Origin: Thereva unica
Lineage: Eukaryota > Arthropoda > Insecta > Diptera > Therevidae
Assembly (NCBI GenBank): GCA_949987705.1
Contig: OX465281.1
Coordinates: 258,140,542-258,204,541, forward strand
Reading direction: 5' to 3'
Length of the DNA: 64,000 nucleotides
Each line of letters starts with the position of its first letter. Position 1 is the stretch's first letter. The position numbers and the translations under genes were made by a program. Below the pieces are notes generated by a model. That model was not told the origin of the DNA. It did not search any database and saw only the letters and a list, made by a program, of their open reading frames with translations. Shown here one piece after another: positions 35,601 through 46,099 of this stretch.

Positions 35601-37447
35601 TTAGGGGATGAATTTCGAAAAATCGCTTTTTAGTGGATGTAAACGTCATTATAGGGATGCACTGTCAAAATTTCAGCCCTATAGCTCCAACGGTTTGGAT
35701 AAACCCCATTTCACCCCCTTAGGGGATGAATTTCGAAAAATCGCTTTTTAGTGGATGTAAACGTCATTATAGGGATGCACTGTCAAAATTTCAGCCCTAT
35801 AGCTCCAGCGGTTTGGGTAAACCCCATTTCACCCCCTTAGGGGATGAATTTCGAAAAATCGCTTCTTAGTGGATGTCCACGCCATTATAGGGATGAACTG
35901 TCAAAATTTCAGCCCTATAGCTCCAACGGTTTGGATAAACCCCATTTCACCCCCTTAGGGGATGAATTTCGAAAAATCGCTTCTTAGTGGATGTCCACGC
36001 CATTATAGGGATGCACTGTCAAAATTTCAGCCCTATAGCTCCAACGGTTTGGATAAACCCCATTTCACCCCCTTAGGGGATGAATTTCGAAAAATCGCTT
36101 TTTAGTGGATGTAAACGTCATTATAGGGATGCACTGTCAAAATTTCAGCCCTATAGCTCCAGCGGTTTGGGTAAACCCGCTTAGGGGATGAATTTCGAAA
36201 AATCGCTTCTTAGTGGATGTCCACGCCACTATAGGGATGCACTGTCAAAATTTCAGCCCTATAGCTCCAACGGTTTGGATAAACCCCATTTCACCCCCTT
36301 AGGGGATGAATTTCGAAAAATCGCTTTTTAGTGGATGTAAACGTCATTATAGGGATGCACTGTCAAAATTTCAGCCCTATAGCTCCAGCGGTTTGGGTAA
36401 ACCCCATTTCACCCCCTTAGGGGATGAATTTCGAAAAATCGCTTTTTAGTGGATGTCCACGCCATTATAGGGATGCACTGTCAAAATTTCAGCCCTATAG
36501 CTCCAACGGTTTGGATAAACCCCATTTCACCCCCTTAGGGGATGAATTTCGAAAAATCGCTTTTTAGTGGATGTAAACGTCATTATAGGGATGCACTGTC
36601 AAAATTTCAGCCCTATAGCTCCAGCGGTTTGGGTAAACCCCATTTCACCCCCTTAGGGGATGAATTTCGAAAAATCGCTTTTTAGTGGATGTCCACGCCA
36701 TTATAGGGATGCACTGTCAAAATTTCAGCCCTATAGCTCCAACGGTTTGGATAAACCCCATTTCACCCCCTTAGGGGATGAATTTCGAAAAATCGCTTTT
36801 TAGTGGATGTAAACGTCATTATAGGGATGCACTGTCAAAATTTCAGCCCTATAGCTCCAGCGGTTTGGGTAAACCCGCTTAGGGGATGAATTTCGAAAAA
36901 TCGCTTCTTAGTGGATGTCCACGCCATTATAGGGATGCACTGTCAAAATTTCAGCCCTATAGCTCCAACGGTTTGGATAGACCCCATTTCACCCCCTTAG
37001 GGGATGAATTTCGAAAAATCGCTCTTTAGTGGATGTCCACGTCATTATAGGGATGCACTGTTAAAATTTCAATTCTATAGCTCCAGCGGTTTGGTTAAAC
37101 CCTATTTCACCCCCTTAAGGGATGAATTTCGAAAAATTGCTTTATAGTGGATGTCCACGCCATTATAGGGATGCACTGTCAAAATTTCAGCCGTATAGCT
37201 CCAGCGGTTTGGGTAAACCCCATTTCACCCCCTTAGGGGATGAATTTCGAAAAATCGCTTCTTAGTGAATGTCCACGCCATTATAGGGATGCACTGTCAA
37301 AATTTCAGCCCTATAGCTCCAGCGGTTTGGATAAACCCCATTTCACCCCCTTAGGGGATGAATTTCGAAAAATCGCTTTTTAGTGGATGTCCACGTCATT
37401 ATAGGGATGCACAGTCAAAATTTCAGCCCTTTAGCTCTAGCGGTTTA
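32612..37447. repeat. 118-base satellite array, about 41 copies
   Basis: Head-to-tail units, each containing 'GTGGATGTCCACG', 'TATAGGGATGCACTGTC', 'AGCCCTATAGCTCC', 'CGGTTTGG', a palindrome-like 'CCCCCTTAGGGG' and 'GATGAATTTCGAAAAATCGC'. Spacing is exactly 118 bases across much of the array (35043, 35161, 35279, 35397). Some units lack about 16 bases ('TAAACCCGCTTAGGGG'). The first four or five units (from 32612) are the most diverged. Between about 34.5 and 37.0 kb two unit types alternate, giving a higher-order period near 236 bases. Confidence 0.95.
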
Positions 37448-37643
37448 AGTTGTGCGTTGTCTGTCAGTCAGTTACTTTTTATACAATAGAAAAAAATCCC
37501 CTTGCAACTTATTGAACCCCATTTCACCCCCTTCAACCCTTTTGTTCGCCATAAAAAGTAGCCTATGTCCGTCTCCAAGGTCTAAACTATGTCTGTTGCA
37601 AATTTCATCAAAATCGGTTTAGTGGTTTAGGCGTGAAAGCGTA

Positions 37644-37644
<1 letters not shown>

Positions 37645-37712
<68 letters not shown>
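37645..37712. repeat. (CAGA)n microsatellite, about 17 copies
   Basis: Perfect CAGA repeats inside the Helitron-like element, about 30 bases from its 5' terminus. Confidence 0.95.
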
Positions 37713-38023
37713 GTTACTTTCGCATTTATAATATTAGTAAGGATTGTTTTTCAGATAAAAATTAACTAACTTCATTCATGCCCGATTTCTTCACTTTAAA
37801 TTTATCCACGGGTTTTCTAACTTTAGAATAAAAATAACCTTCGATTAAATGTTGGACGGTTTTCTTCATGCGAATCGAAAGTTACGTATTCCACAGATAG
37901 TTAACCTATCATTCATATGGCAGCTCTGACAAATATTTAGCTTTTGCGCAAGTCGTCGAAAAAAATCGCCAAATTATAACGTCAAACGTTGAAATAATTT
38001 AAAAAACTTTTGATTTGTCATTA

Positions 38024-38113
38024 GGGCCCGTTTTCATCGACCTGGATAATAATAGACAGAATATCCAAGATATTTATTATCCATGGATATATCCGTGTCC
38101 ATGAAACCGGGCC
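38024..38113. mobile_element. tiny MITE, about 90 bases
   Basis: The left end GGGCCCGTTTTCATCGAC and the right end GTCCATGAAACCGGGCC are imperfect inverted repeats enclosing a TGGATAATA/TATTATCCA-type palindrome, so the whole element can fold into one hairpin. TTA lies on the left and TAG on the right. GGGCCC-type ends resemble Harbinger-like MITEs. Confidence 0.55.
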
Positions 38114-39056
38114 TAGGTGACAGGGAGTATTTAAATTAATGCTCTCATCTATGTATGAAGAATATATATTTATTTTATTTTTGCAGTTAAAATGGAAAAG
38201 GAAAAATAATATAGTGCCAATTTTAAACAAAGTGCAACATGTCGAAAGTTTATTAAAGAATATGTTCCCCAAATTCAATATCGTAGACTGTTTCTCTAAA
38301 ATAATGTAGAGACAAACTTAAGAGCCCAATATGTCCATAAGCTTACAATATGGCAATGGTACAACTCAATATGACGAGACAATATCGACAATTACATATT
38401 TTGGCATATTGGATTCTGCCTTAGCACCACAGACCTAATTTTAATATTTTCCATTAAATTTTCTTCGCTCTCATCGGTAATATTTTGACATTTCGAACTA
38501 CCAAGGGATAAACCCTCAAAATTGACGAGATAACTTTAACCCTCCGTTAAGTCTTAACCCAAGGATAGCAAAAGTGAAGAAACCCAATTTCTCCAGATAA
38601 GGCTGTATCAGAACCTCAAAATTGGCAGCGTGCAGCAAATTAGGACATGAGATGAACATGTAGCACGCTGCTCTGGTGCTGCTTTGCTTGTCATTTTAGC
38701 AGTCTCAGCCAATAGAAACACTTGTGATTGCAGCGCTGCATGAGGTTCTGAATGAGCCTATAAACTATGGACAACATTAGCAGAGGTATAACCCAATGTG
38801 AAGAAATCGGGCATCAGTCTTTGCAAGAAACCCCGCAAAACTGTTCGAAAAAAGCTCTTTACTTTGTTATGCTCCTAGCAGCTTAAAGCTGTAATGTCAG
38901 CTGTTAAGCCAATTGGAAATTCGTCGCAATTTGCATTTCGCATCAAGACTGAGTTGAAGTCCGGCATTCATTCGAACAAAGCGTAATTATAAATTGTGCA
39001 AGTGCAGAGCTAACGAAAAAGGCAACTGAGGAGGATATCATTATCGCAATTTCAAC

Positions 39057-41773
39057 ATGTGGACAGTAAATAGTTTTTGTTGTTTTCGCCTTCACACGGC
39101 AGGAGTTCTTCTAGGCTGGATCGGGGCCGCTTTGTCCCTTTTAAATGTCATTACTTACACTATTGTCTGGACACAAATAGATGGCCTTATCAAGATTATC
39201 AAAGAGCGAAACGCGGACCTCGATGATGCCTCAGCAAAAACGAGTAAGAACAGATAAATAAATATGGTGAAATTCCACTTCTTTACGTTGTTCTTTTTTT
39301 TACAGTGGCCATGACGGTTCTGGCCATTTACATCACTATAAACATCATCGATTGCATCGCCTCAATTCTACTAATTGCTGGAACAATAAAGGTATGAAAT
39401 TCTAGTTAATTTGATCCAATTACATTTCGCATGTATCACTAACAGAAAAAAGTACGGTTCAATTTTGAAGCCCAATCCATGGGCTGTGATTCACCCGTTA
39501 TCATTAATGTTTTTTTGTTGATAAGATTAGTAATCCAAGATGATAACCGCTGTTTTTTGAAGCTTGGTTTTTTATTTTCGTTTACAACAGAACTGCACAA
39601 AAAATAAATTAATAGATTTGTATGAACTTGTAGGAATTCCTTGTCAGAACTGATATTTCCGTTAGGTTGAGTTGTCAATATGTTCGTTGCTGTATAGCGT
39701 TACGAAATGAAATCGATTGTTACCGGCTTAGGTTTAGCCATGTTTGTAGAAAGGGGGAAGAAATATGCCCTTCCATATGAAGTGAAGTCAAACAAGTTGC
39801 GTCTTACAGGCAACTTGGAAATTTTATCAAATTCAACACTATTCAAGTCCTTGAACTGAATTGTAGTTTTAAGCTTTTAAGGAGTTGCGATAACTCTCTA
39901 GTTTGCACTAATAAATTGGAAGTAATCAAGATCACAACACGCTAGATTTCACAGTTGCAGAAATCATTTACTGACACTCGTAAAGTATACCTCTTTGCGT
40001 ACGGCTCTGCGTGATATTTTCAATATTAAGATGCTGTAAATTAATTGTAGAACAAAGAATTTGTAGTTTATCAAATACTTTCTTTGTAACTCGAGTTAAC
40101 GCTACAGTGAATGCGCACAAAACAACTTTTTTATTTATCCGGCTACTGAACTACGCATTAATTAACAAAATATATTCGCTTAGTCACCCTTAAGTTTCTC
40201 GAGCAACCAATGTTTGTGTTTATTTATAGTTAATTTTTTGTCAAAAATTACAAATTTCAGTGCGCAACTCATGTACCGAAGGTTATATGATCGTTTAAGC
40301 GACTGTGCACTATCTAGGTTTGGCTAGAGCCGGGTAACAGATGTGTGGGATACAGACATTGTACGGGCAAACTAGTTCATATGGAGCAAAGCTGCACGAT
40401 GATTGTTGCAAATCTGGCAATATCTCATGTTGAGGAGGCCCATTGCCTTTCTTTGTTGTAAGGGCCAATTCGTCCTAGATATAATGCAGTTCTTCAGTGT
40501 GTTCCATCCTTGATTGGATAGCACCCTAGTTTGACTGCCAGTCATCAGTCTGCTGTCCAGCTATTAACTCCTTTCGGGCATTCCTGGCATCGTCTCTAGG
40601 TCGCCTGTGTATGCTAAAACGCAGCACTCCATTCCTCCTTGTAGTGTACCGCCGTTGGCCTATTTGATTATCAGTCCGGTCGGGTCCGCTTGGGTTCTTT
40701 TCGAGCTTAATAAAGCTTCTGCCCATTGCTTAACGCCTGCTTCTACGTTTAGGGCTATGAGAGCTTGTCGAATCGATTCAATACGTACATTGTTAAAGGC
40801 ACCGACTATGTCTAAAAAGGTTACCAGGGTATTCTGTATTAACATAGAGAAAGGTCATTAGTTTCCACCACCTCGTGCAAAGCTATCTCAGTGGATCTAC
40901 TTCTGAAATGGCATGTTGACGGCGACTGTAAAGTCATATCTACAGGTTGGCCCACATGTGAGAGTCGATAACCCGTTCTAGTCTCTTGCCTACTTGTTTA
41001 GTAAAAATTAGAATACAGGCGCTTCAGGCACATATTAATTCTTTTATGAGTTAATTATCTTAAGCAGTCGGTTGAGTCAGTGCTTCTGTTGAGGTTAGTG
41101 AGGACACCCTTATCAGAATGCCTCCTGAAACAATAAAATCCCGTTAACTAGCCCACAAGTGTTGTGATCGCGGCAATACCAGACTATCAGGTTTATTCCA
41201 TAGCAAGATTTGTTTTCCAAGGAGACACAATATCCTCTATCAGGAGAACCGGTCCTGAATTTGTGTGTTCCATCTGGCCTTGGGTGGTCTAGTTAAGCAC
41301 TCACAGGTATATTTTTCTGCGGTATTTACGCCATAAGGTCTATCATTTAATATCACTAACAAATATTTGCATATTTAAAGTTCTACATAAGATTGATTCA
41401 TCTAAAAAAATTCTTTTTCTTTTAGGAGCGACATTTATTGCTTGTCCCTTGGCTCATCAACTCGGGAATATCTCTTACATTTAATTTTGTAAATGTAATT
41501 GCAGTGATTGCAATGTTAATTTCAAGTGGCAGTGAGGTTTTGGTAGTAATGTTTGTGGTTGCGCTAGCCTCGGTCATTCTAGGTAATACAATACAGAAAA
41601 ATAGCCGCGTTTGTTTTTCGATTAATTGCGTTTTATTTTTATTTAAAGGAATCCAATTTATGGCTTGGCTTGCAATGTATTCACTTTTCAAACTTATCCG
41701 ACAGTCTTCCGAAACACAGCGTCTTATTCCATCGAAATCGGGCCCTGCATTCCCGTCTTACACCAGGATATAA
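39057..41773 (+). CDS. small four-helix membrane protein, 4 exons
   Basis: Exons 39057-39243, 39306-39391, 41426-41582 and 41649-41773 join in phase to 184 residues. The protein opens 'MWTVNSFCCFRLHTAGVLLG'. Hydrophobic segments lie near residues 13-38, 65-89, 99-125 and 128-158, with short N- and C-terminal tails and a charged loop after the first helix. The Cys-Cys-Phe-Arg-Leu start and four-helix layout resemble the insect family that includes the pasiflora septate-junction proteins. That assignment is from memory and moderate. The last intron is 66 bases, a multiple of three without in-frame stop, so retention would add 22 residues. I chose the spliced form because it leaves a continuous fourth helix ('SVILGIQFMAWLAMYSLF'). 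Intron 2 (2 kb) holds LINE remnants. Confidence 0.85.
40490..40990 (-). mobile_element. R1/LOA-type LINE RT remnant
   Basis: It lies in intron 2 of the membrane-protein gene, antisense. The minus strand reads 'STEIALHEVVETND', then 'TLVTFLDIVGAFNNVRIESI' and 'GVKQWAEALLSSKR'. These are RT finger and palm blocks (LVAFLDIEGAFNNV is typical of this group). Frameshifts separate the blocks. Confidence 0.7.
41080..41210 (+). repeat. dispersed LINE 5'-region-like repeat, copy 3
   Basis: 'ATGCCTCCTGAAACAA.A', 'AATCCCGTTAACTAGCC' and 'AATACCAGACTATCAGG' match the blocks at 10.74 and 13.79 kb. It lies in intron 2 of the membrane-protein gene. Confidence 0.5.
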
Positions 41774-41851
41774 ATTTATTAAACAACAGCGTTATTTTTT
41801 CACCCAAATATTTAAAAGATAAATATTATGATTAGATAAAATTAATGTATA

Positions 41852-41857
41852 AATAAA
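41852..41857 (+). terminator. candidate poly(A) signal of the membrane-protein gene
   Basis: AATAAA 78 bases after the stop codon; other AATAAA-like hexamers follow nearby. Confidence 0.45.
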
Positions 41858-42660
41858 ATGAAAACCTTAATGCTTCACAGAAATAAATAATTCTAGTTTT
41901 AAAAAAAAAATTAGCTGGAGTACATAATACTTTTATGAAGAAGGTATAAATATAATCAAATAACATTTTGTAACGTATCAAAACTAATTTGCTTAGTAAT
42001 AATAATAACAATAGCGGATAAGAACGGTCGATTTATTAAACTAAAATGATATGTGATACAAGTGGCAAATATGAAATATATTAATCTGCAAAATAAAGTT
42101 ATACTATTATACCAACTGGTAATATTCAATTATTTTGTGCTGGATTGGGGGATTTTAATTCATTATTGATCTTGAGCCTTGGCATCCTCGAACTTTTCGA
42201 TTTCTGGCCGAAGTTCTCTATTTCGATGGGTGGAGTATTGGCCCCGCATCGGCTACAAACATCTTTTCCTCGGCCTGCCTTCGGGTCTTTCTCCTTTGTT
42301 GATGCCTGTGAAGACCTTTTTGTTTATGTGAAAGCCTAGAGGCTCAGTAGAAAGCCCTTTGTACTGTCGACAATCTATTTTTTGGTATAGAGTGCAATGT
42401 CGAACAGTAGCTCTAGTCGGAAGATAGTGAAGGCAGAGAGAGAAGTAAAGGAACGAACTGCCACAACCAATCCGCGTTGTTTTATTCCATGTACTCCATG
42501 TTGGTGGAGCGGGGAAGGGCTAGCGAAGGCTATGGCAGCAGGGCTAGCGAAGGGAAAGTGTGCAGCCCTGCAAAGCCTATTGAGATTTATGACGACTAAG
42601 TCTATTCTTCATAGATTTGATAAAACTCCTGGCCTGGTTATTCTAGATATGTCCAAGACT

Positions 42661-42900
42661 GGGCCTTTTCGTAAACGCATAAGTAGGCTTTGCAACGATG
42701 CAACAAGTTCGTAAACGCAGATGATCCAAAGTCATTCGTTCGAAAACGTACAAGATTCAAGTTTGTTGCGCAACAGTCAATGCAACAGCGCAACCAATTT
42801 CGAATGTATGCATACGTATGCGAAAAGAAGTTTGCGCTGCTTTGTTGCCGATGCGTTGTTGCTCAGTTGCTCTGTTGCTTTGACGTTTACGAAAAGGCCC
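42661..42900. mobile_element. MITE with GGGCCTTTTCGTAAACG ends
   Basis: 42661-42677 (GGGCCTTTTCGTAAACG) is the exact reverse complement of 42884-42900. Inside, GCAACA/TGTTGC-rich sequence forms further inverted motifs. A 'CAAGTTTGTTGCGCAA...GCAACAGCGC' block inside (about 42760) recurs just outside the right end (about 42905). No clear target duplication is visible (ACT left, ATT right). Confidence 0.6.
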
Positions 42901-43041
42901 ATTCAAGTTTGTTGCGCAAGAGTTAAAGCAACAGCGCCGCCATTTTCGAATGTATGCTTTTGAGTAGTGGATGAAAGTTTTCCTTACTAAATAATGTTAG
43001 CTTTAAATAGCTGTTTACAATGTGTATGGGAACGGATTGAT

Positions 43042-43807
43042 TTAGACTTGAGTGTTCGAGCAGGGACTTCTCCCTTCCCTATCTTCCATAAGTGGTAATT
43101 TAGGGCACAGGCCTATCTTCCATAAGTGGTAATTTAGGGCACAGTGTCCGGTAATTAAGCCAACAAGTGTCCTAACATCACTCCTACTGCGCCGTAATAA
43201 TTCCTTGGCCGTCTTAGGGGACGGCATTGGAAGGAACCGCTTAGAGTTGGCCAGTCCAGGCGCGGACCTCCAGCGTTCAATATGTTTCATCAAAGTCCGA
43301 TCGGCCAGGGCCCTTTGCAGCAAGCTGGACGGTGCCCCAATAGGCGGCTCTGGACCAATGAATTCTAAATCAGAGCCCTGTTTAGCAAGGGCATCCGCAC
43401 TTTCATTGCCTTCAAAGACCCGGGACCCAGACAAGTGTAATTTGATTGAGAACGCCCAACTCATGAAGAGCACGTTGGCAGTCCCAAACTAATTTCGACT
43501 TGGTCCTACGGGACCTTATCGCTCTAATTGCCGCTTGGCTATCAGAGAAGATAAAAATCCGTTTATTTTGGTAGGCCCTTCGTAAGTTCTCATGAGTGCA
43601 TGCCAGAATAGCGTACACCTCTGCTTGAAAGACAGTTGCCAGAGTGCCTAGACTTATAGCCTTGCTGAATCTGGGACTTTCACTCCAGATTCCGGCGCCT
43701 ACACCTGTCTCCGTTTTAGAGCCATCCGTGTACCATACTATAAAATCGATCGTGATTGCTCCGGTTTTCGGAGGACTACAGTAGCAAAAGTTGTTCAGGA
43801 TCGTCAT
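43042..43807 (-). mobile_element. LINE RNase H and C-terminal remnant
   Basis: The minus strand begins with an RNase H fold: 'IVWYTDGSKTETGVGAGIWS' supplies the first catalytic Asp, 'FQAEVYAILAC' the Glu, 'IFSDSQAAIRAI' the second Asp, and 'GNESADALAKQGS' the last. A frameshift near 43440 splits the domain. It continues 'LVGLITGHCALNYHLWKIGL', the C-terminal region of I/LOA/R1-type ORF2. A perfect 34-base tandem duplication (43078-43111 and 43112-43145) then disrupts the end. It is a relatively young but dead copy. Confidence 0.8.
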
Positions 43808-45195
43808 AGTTATTTACAAGTAAGCGGAACTTATACGACTAATCACCGACAACGAGGATCGGACACTGAAATCCAACACTTGTCGCGAAATTGCTTTTTT
43901 AACAATATCATTGGGAATGTACGTTCCGTTCGAAGCTCTTAACGAAGAAAGAATTATGTGATAAGAGCCATCAACTCAGCTTCTTGTGTCACCCACAACT
44001 CTAAATGGAACGTACGTCCCTACCATCGTCCTATGACTCTGGGAAGATATAATTTAGAAAAGTAGCCACAACGTACATAAACCGCCTGGTTTACCACATG
44101 CAAGTGACCGCAGTTTACAGTAAATATTAGGACAAAATACTTATAAATTTACTTAGTCTACTGCAGAGTTAAATAAGAACTCTACTCTGATTTTGTATAC
44201 ACTACAATGCAATGCCAAAAATAAAGCATATTTGTAAACATTACTCTTTGTGCTTATAAATAATCTGTGTAACCTTAAGATATACAGCATATGCAGCTTT
44301 TCGTAATTTATGTATACGTATATGGAACAAATCGTCACATGTCGCTTTTATTGTAAATCTCCATGCAAAAAGTGACGAAAAGCTGCATGAAGCATCTGCA
44401 GCTTTCGTATACGGCCGGCCTAAAGCGAACGATTCAACAAGTAAATTTGAGGTTTTGAGGGTTTACTATTTCGATCATTTCAGTGGATGAAGCAGCTCCC
44501 ATTTTTAAGGGGAGCCGCGAAAACAATTTTTAAAATTTACATTGTTAAAATACTCAAATTAACGACCCCAGCAGATGAGATAACAACTTCAGCCGCAAAA
44601 CAAATAGCTGACACAAGAATTACAAATCGCGATCGTTGACACATTGCTGTAGGAGAATGATGGAGAAATCTAGCTATGACGGTGTTTCTCCAGAAATTAT
44701 AGAATCATAGTGGGGGCCGTCGTAAAACCGGAAAGATGTTGTTACTACAATGAAGAAAATTAATTAAGTATACAGATTTTGATTCAATAATTAAAATTTA
44801 AATATGGTGGTGGTAAAACAAACTTTACATTAAGAATTTTCGATGTAGTCAAAAGCAATAAAATCTGCAATAAACAAAGCCAAAATATATTTGTTTTTGA
44901 TATTCTGGCGTGGTGTTTATTATGGGCCTGAGCCATGAGTGTGCATAGTTAGCCAATTATGATGGGTCTCGTTTTTTCCCTGCAAATGTCAGTTTTTTTT
45001 TCGAAAGAGTTATGATTCCATTTTTTAGTCTCCGCGCCATTCGTCACTTCAAGCGCCAACCATGATAAGGCCCTATAGCTTCAGAAGGTACTGGGTAAGG
45101 GGCAACGTCAATTGATTTTATTATCTTCAAATGCAATTGCAAGTAAGATAATGCAAAATTAGATGATCCGTCCTCATAAAACATTAATAAACTAA
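43808..45195. other. non-genic stretch with weak inverted motifs
   Basis: Two loose inverted pairs are visible: GGAATGTACGTTCC-like at about 43912 and 44010, and GCAGCTTTTCGT at about 44294 against ACGAAAAGCTGC at about 44374. They may be MITE scraps. No gene is recognised. Confidence 0.4.
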
Positions 45196-45580
45196 GTTAA
45201 TTTCTTGCTAGAACTACATACATATATGCTGGAGGGTCTCTAGAGCGAACTACAATTCTTGATATCAAAATATTTATTCTGTGCAGATGTATTTTTGTAC
45301 AAATATATGAATATGTACAAAAGTAGTCAATGCATAATTGCTTGCATTTCAAATACCTCTTAAACAATAGAATAAAAGAAAATATTCCCAGTCCCAATAC
45401 CTGTTGTGAGTAACAATACAATTCCTCAGCAGATTCCACGAGAGAATCGCTTCCATTTCCAAAATCCACGTACAAGCCCAAACACGGTACAAGTATGGGT
45501 GTATCCATGAAACCACTTCTATAGAGAATGCATAGCATTTGAGAAAACCAGTGGACTCTCACATAGGTATCTAGAAATTG

Positions 45581-46099
45581 ATGTCTGCAGAAACCCGACT
45601 TCACCGATCAGCGATTTCTTCAGTCATCGCCTTCTCAATCCGGTGCGCAGTTGCTGATCAGGTATTGCTTCACGAGTGTGTTCAAGAGGAATGCATATTA
45701 AGTGGGTCATCATTAAGACAATATACACCTACTACTCAGTGTCATCAGCTTAACCATTTTATTGAAAGACTTCTTAGGGGTGAAATTTCTTTTTCGGTGC
45801 ATAGCTCTCAAGTCACTCGCGCATACCAACCATGTAAAAATTCATCGACAGTCGATCGTCTACCGTCGCGTTTATGGAATTCGCACGCTTCCGTGAGTTG
45901 TAGTGATCACCATGCTGGAAATATCACTAAAATAGTTGGTGCAAGCAACAACGCATCATTTTCAGAGTTAGCAGTTCTATTCTATATCAATGGCGGATCA
46001 AATTTTTGTCTTTGGCTTTTAATACTGAAAGGCCTGCAATTATGTGCAGCGAAAGCACTAGGTCTTCTCCAATTCGCCCAACTCAAACGCCAAATTTGA
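45581..46099 (+). CDS. unidentified 172-residue reading frame
   Basis: This is the longest open frame in the window that no recognised gene or transposon explains. It runs from ATG 45581 to TGA 46099. The product is rich in Ser, Cys and His, with a hydrophobic stretch ('FCLWLLILKGLQLCAAKALG') near the C-terminus. It has no signal peptide and no domain that I know. Upstream, the opposite strand is also open (45197-45604), which argues for low stop density by composition rather than coding. It could be an exon of a gene, a TE fragment or chance. Confidence 0.2.
   Translation: MSAETRLHRSAISSVIAFSIRCAVADQVLLHECVQEECILSGSSLRQYTPTTQCHQLNHFIERLLRGEISFSVHSSQVTRAYQPCKNSSTVDRLPSRLWNSHASVSCSDHHAGNITKIVGASNNASFSELAVLFYINGGSNFCLWLLILKGLQLCAAKALGLLQFAQLKRQI

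Larger units (their letters stand above)
32275..37743 (-). mobile_element. Helitron-like non-autonomous element
   Basis: Read on the minus strand, the element starts TCCTTACTAATATTATAAAT after an A and ends GGGTTTTATGCTAG before a T. That is the TC...CTAG structure inserted between A and T, without target duplication, that defines Helitrons. A short stem (GCGT/ACGC, 32289-32304) precedes the CTAG end, though it is weak. Next to the 5' end is a CTGT microsatellite. No Rep/helicase coding sequence is present. The interior is almost entirely a 118-base tandem array. From memory, similar termini and internal phrases are widespread in insect genomes. Confidence 0.65.

Noticed and set aside
32612..37447. 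CRISPR-like appearance of many equal-length repeats
   Set aside because: There are no unique spacers between repeats. The whole 118-base unit repeats head to tail, and the context is a eukaryotic transposon.
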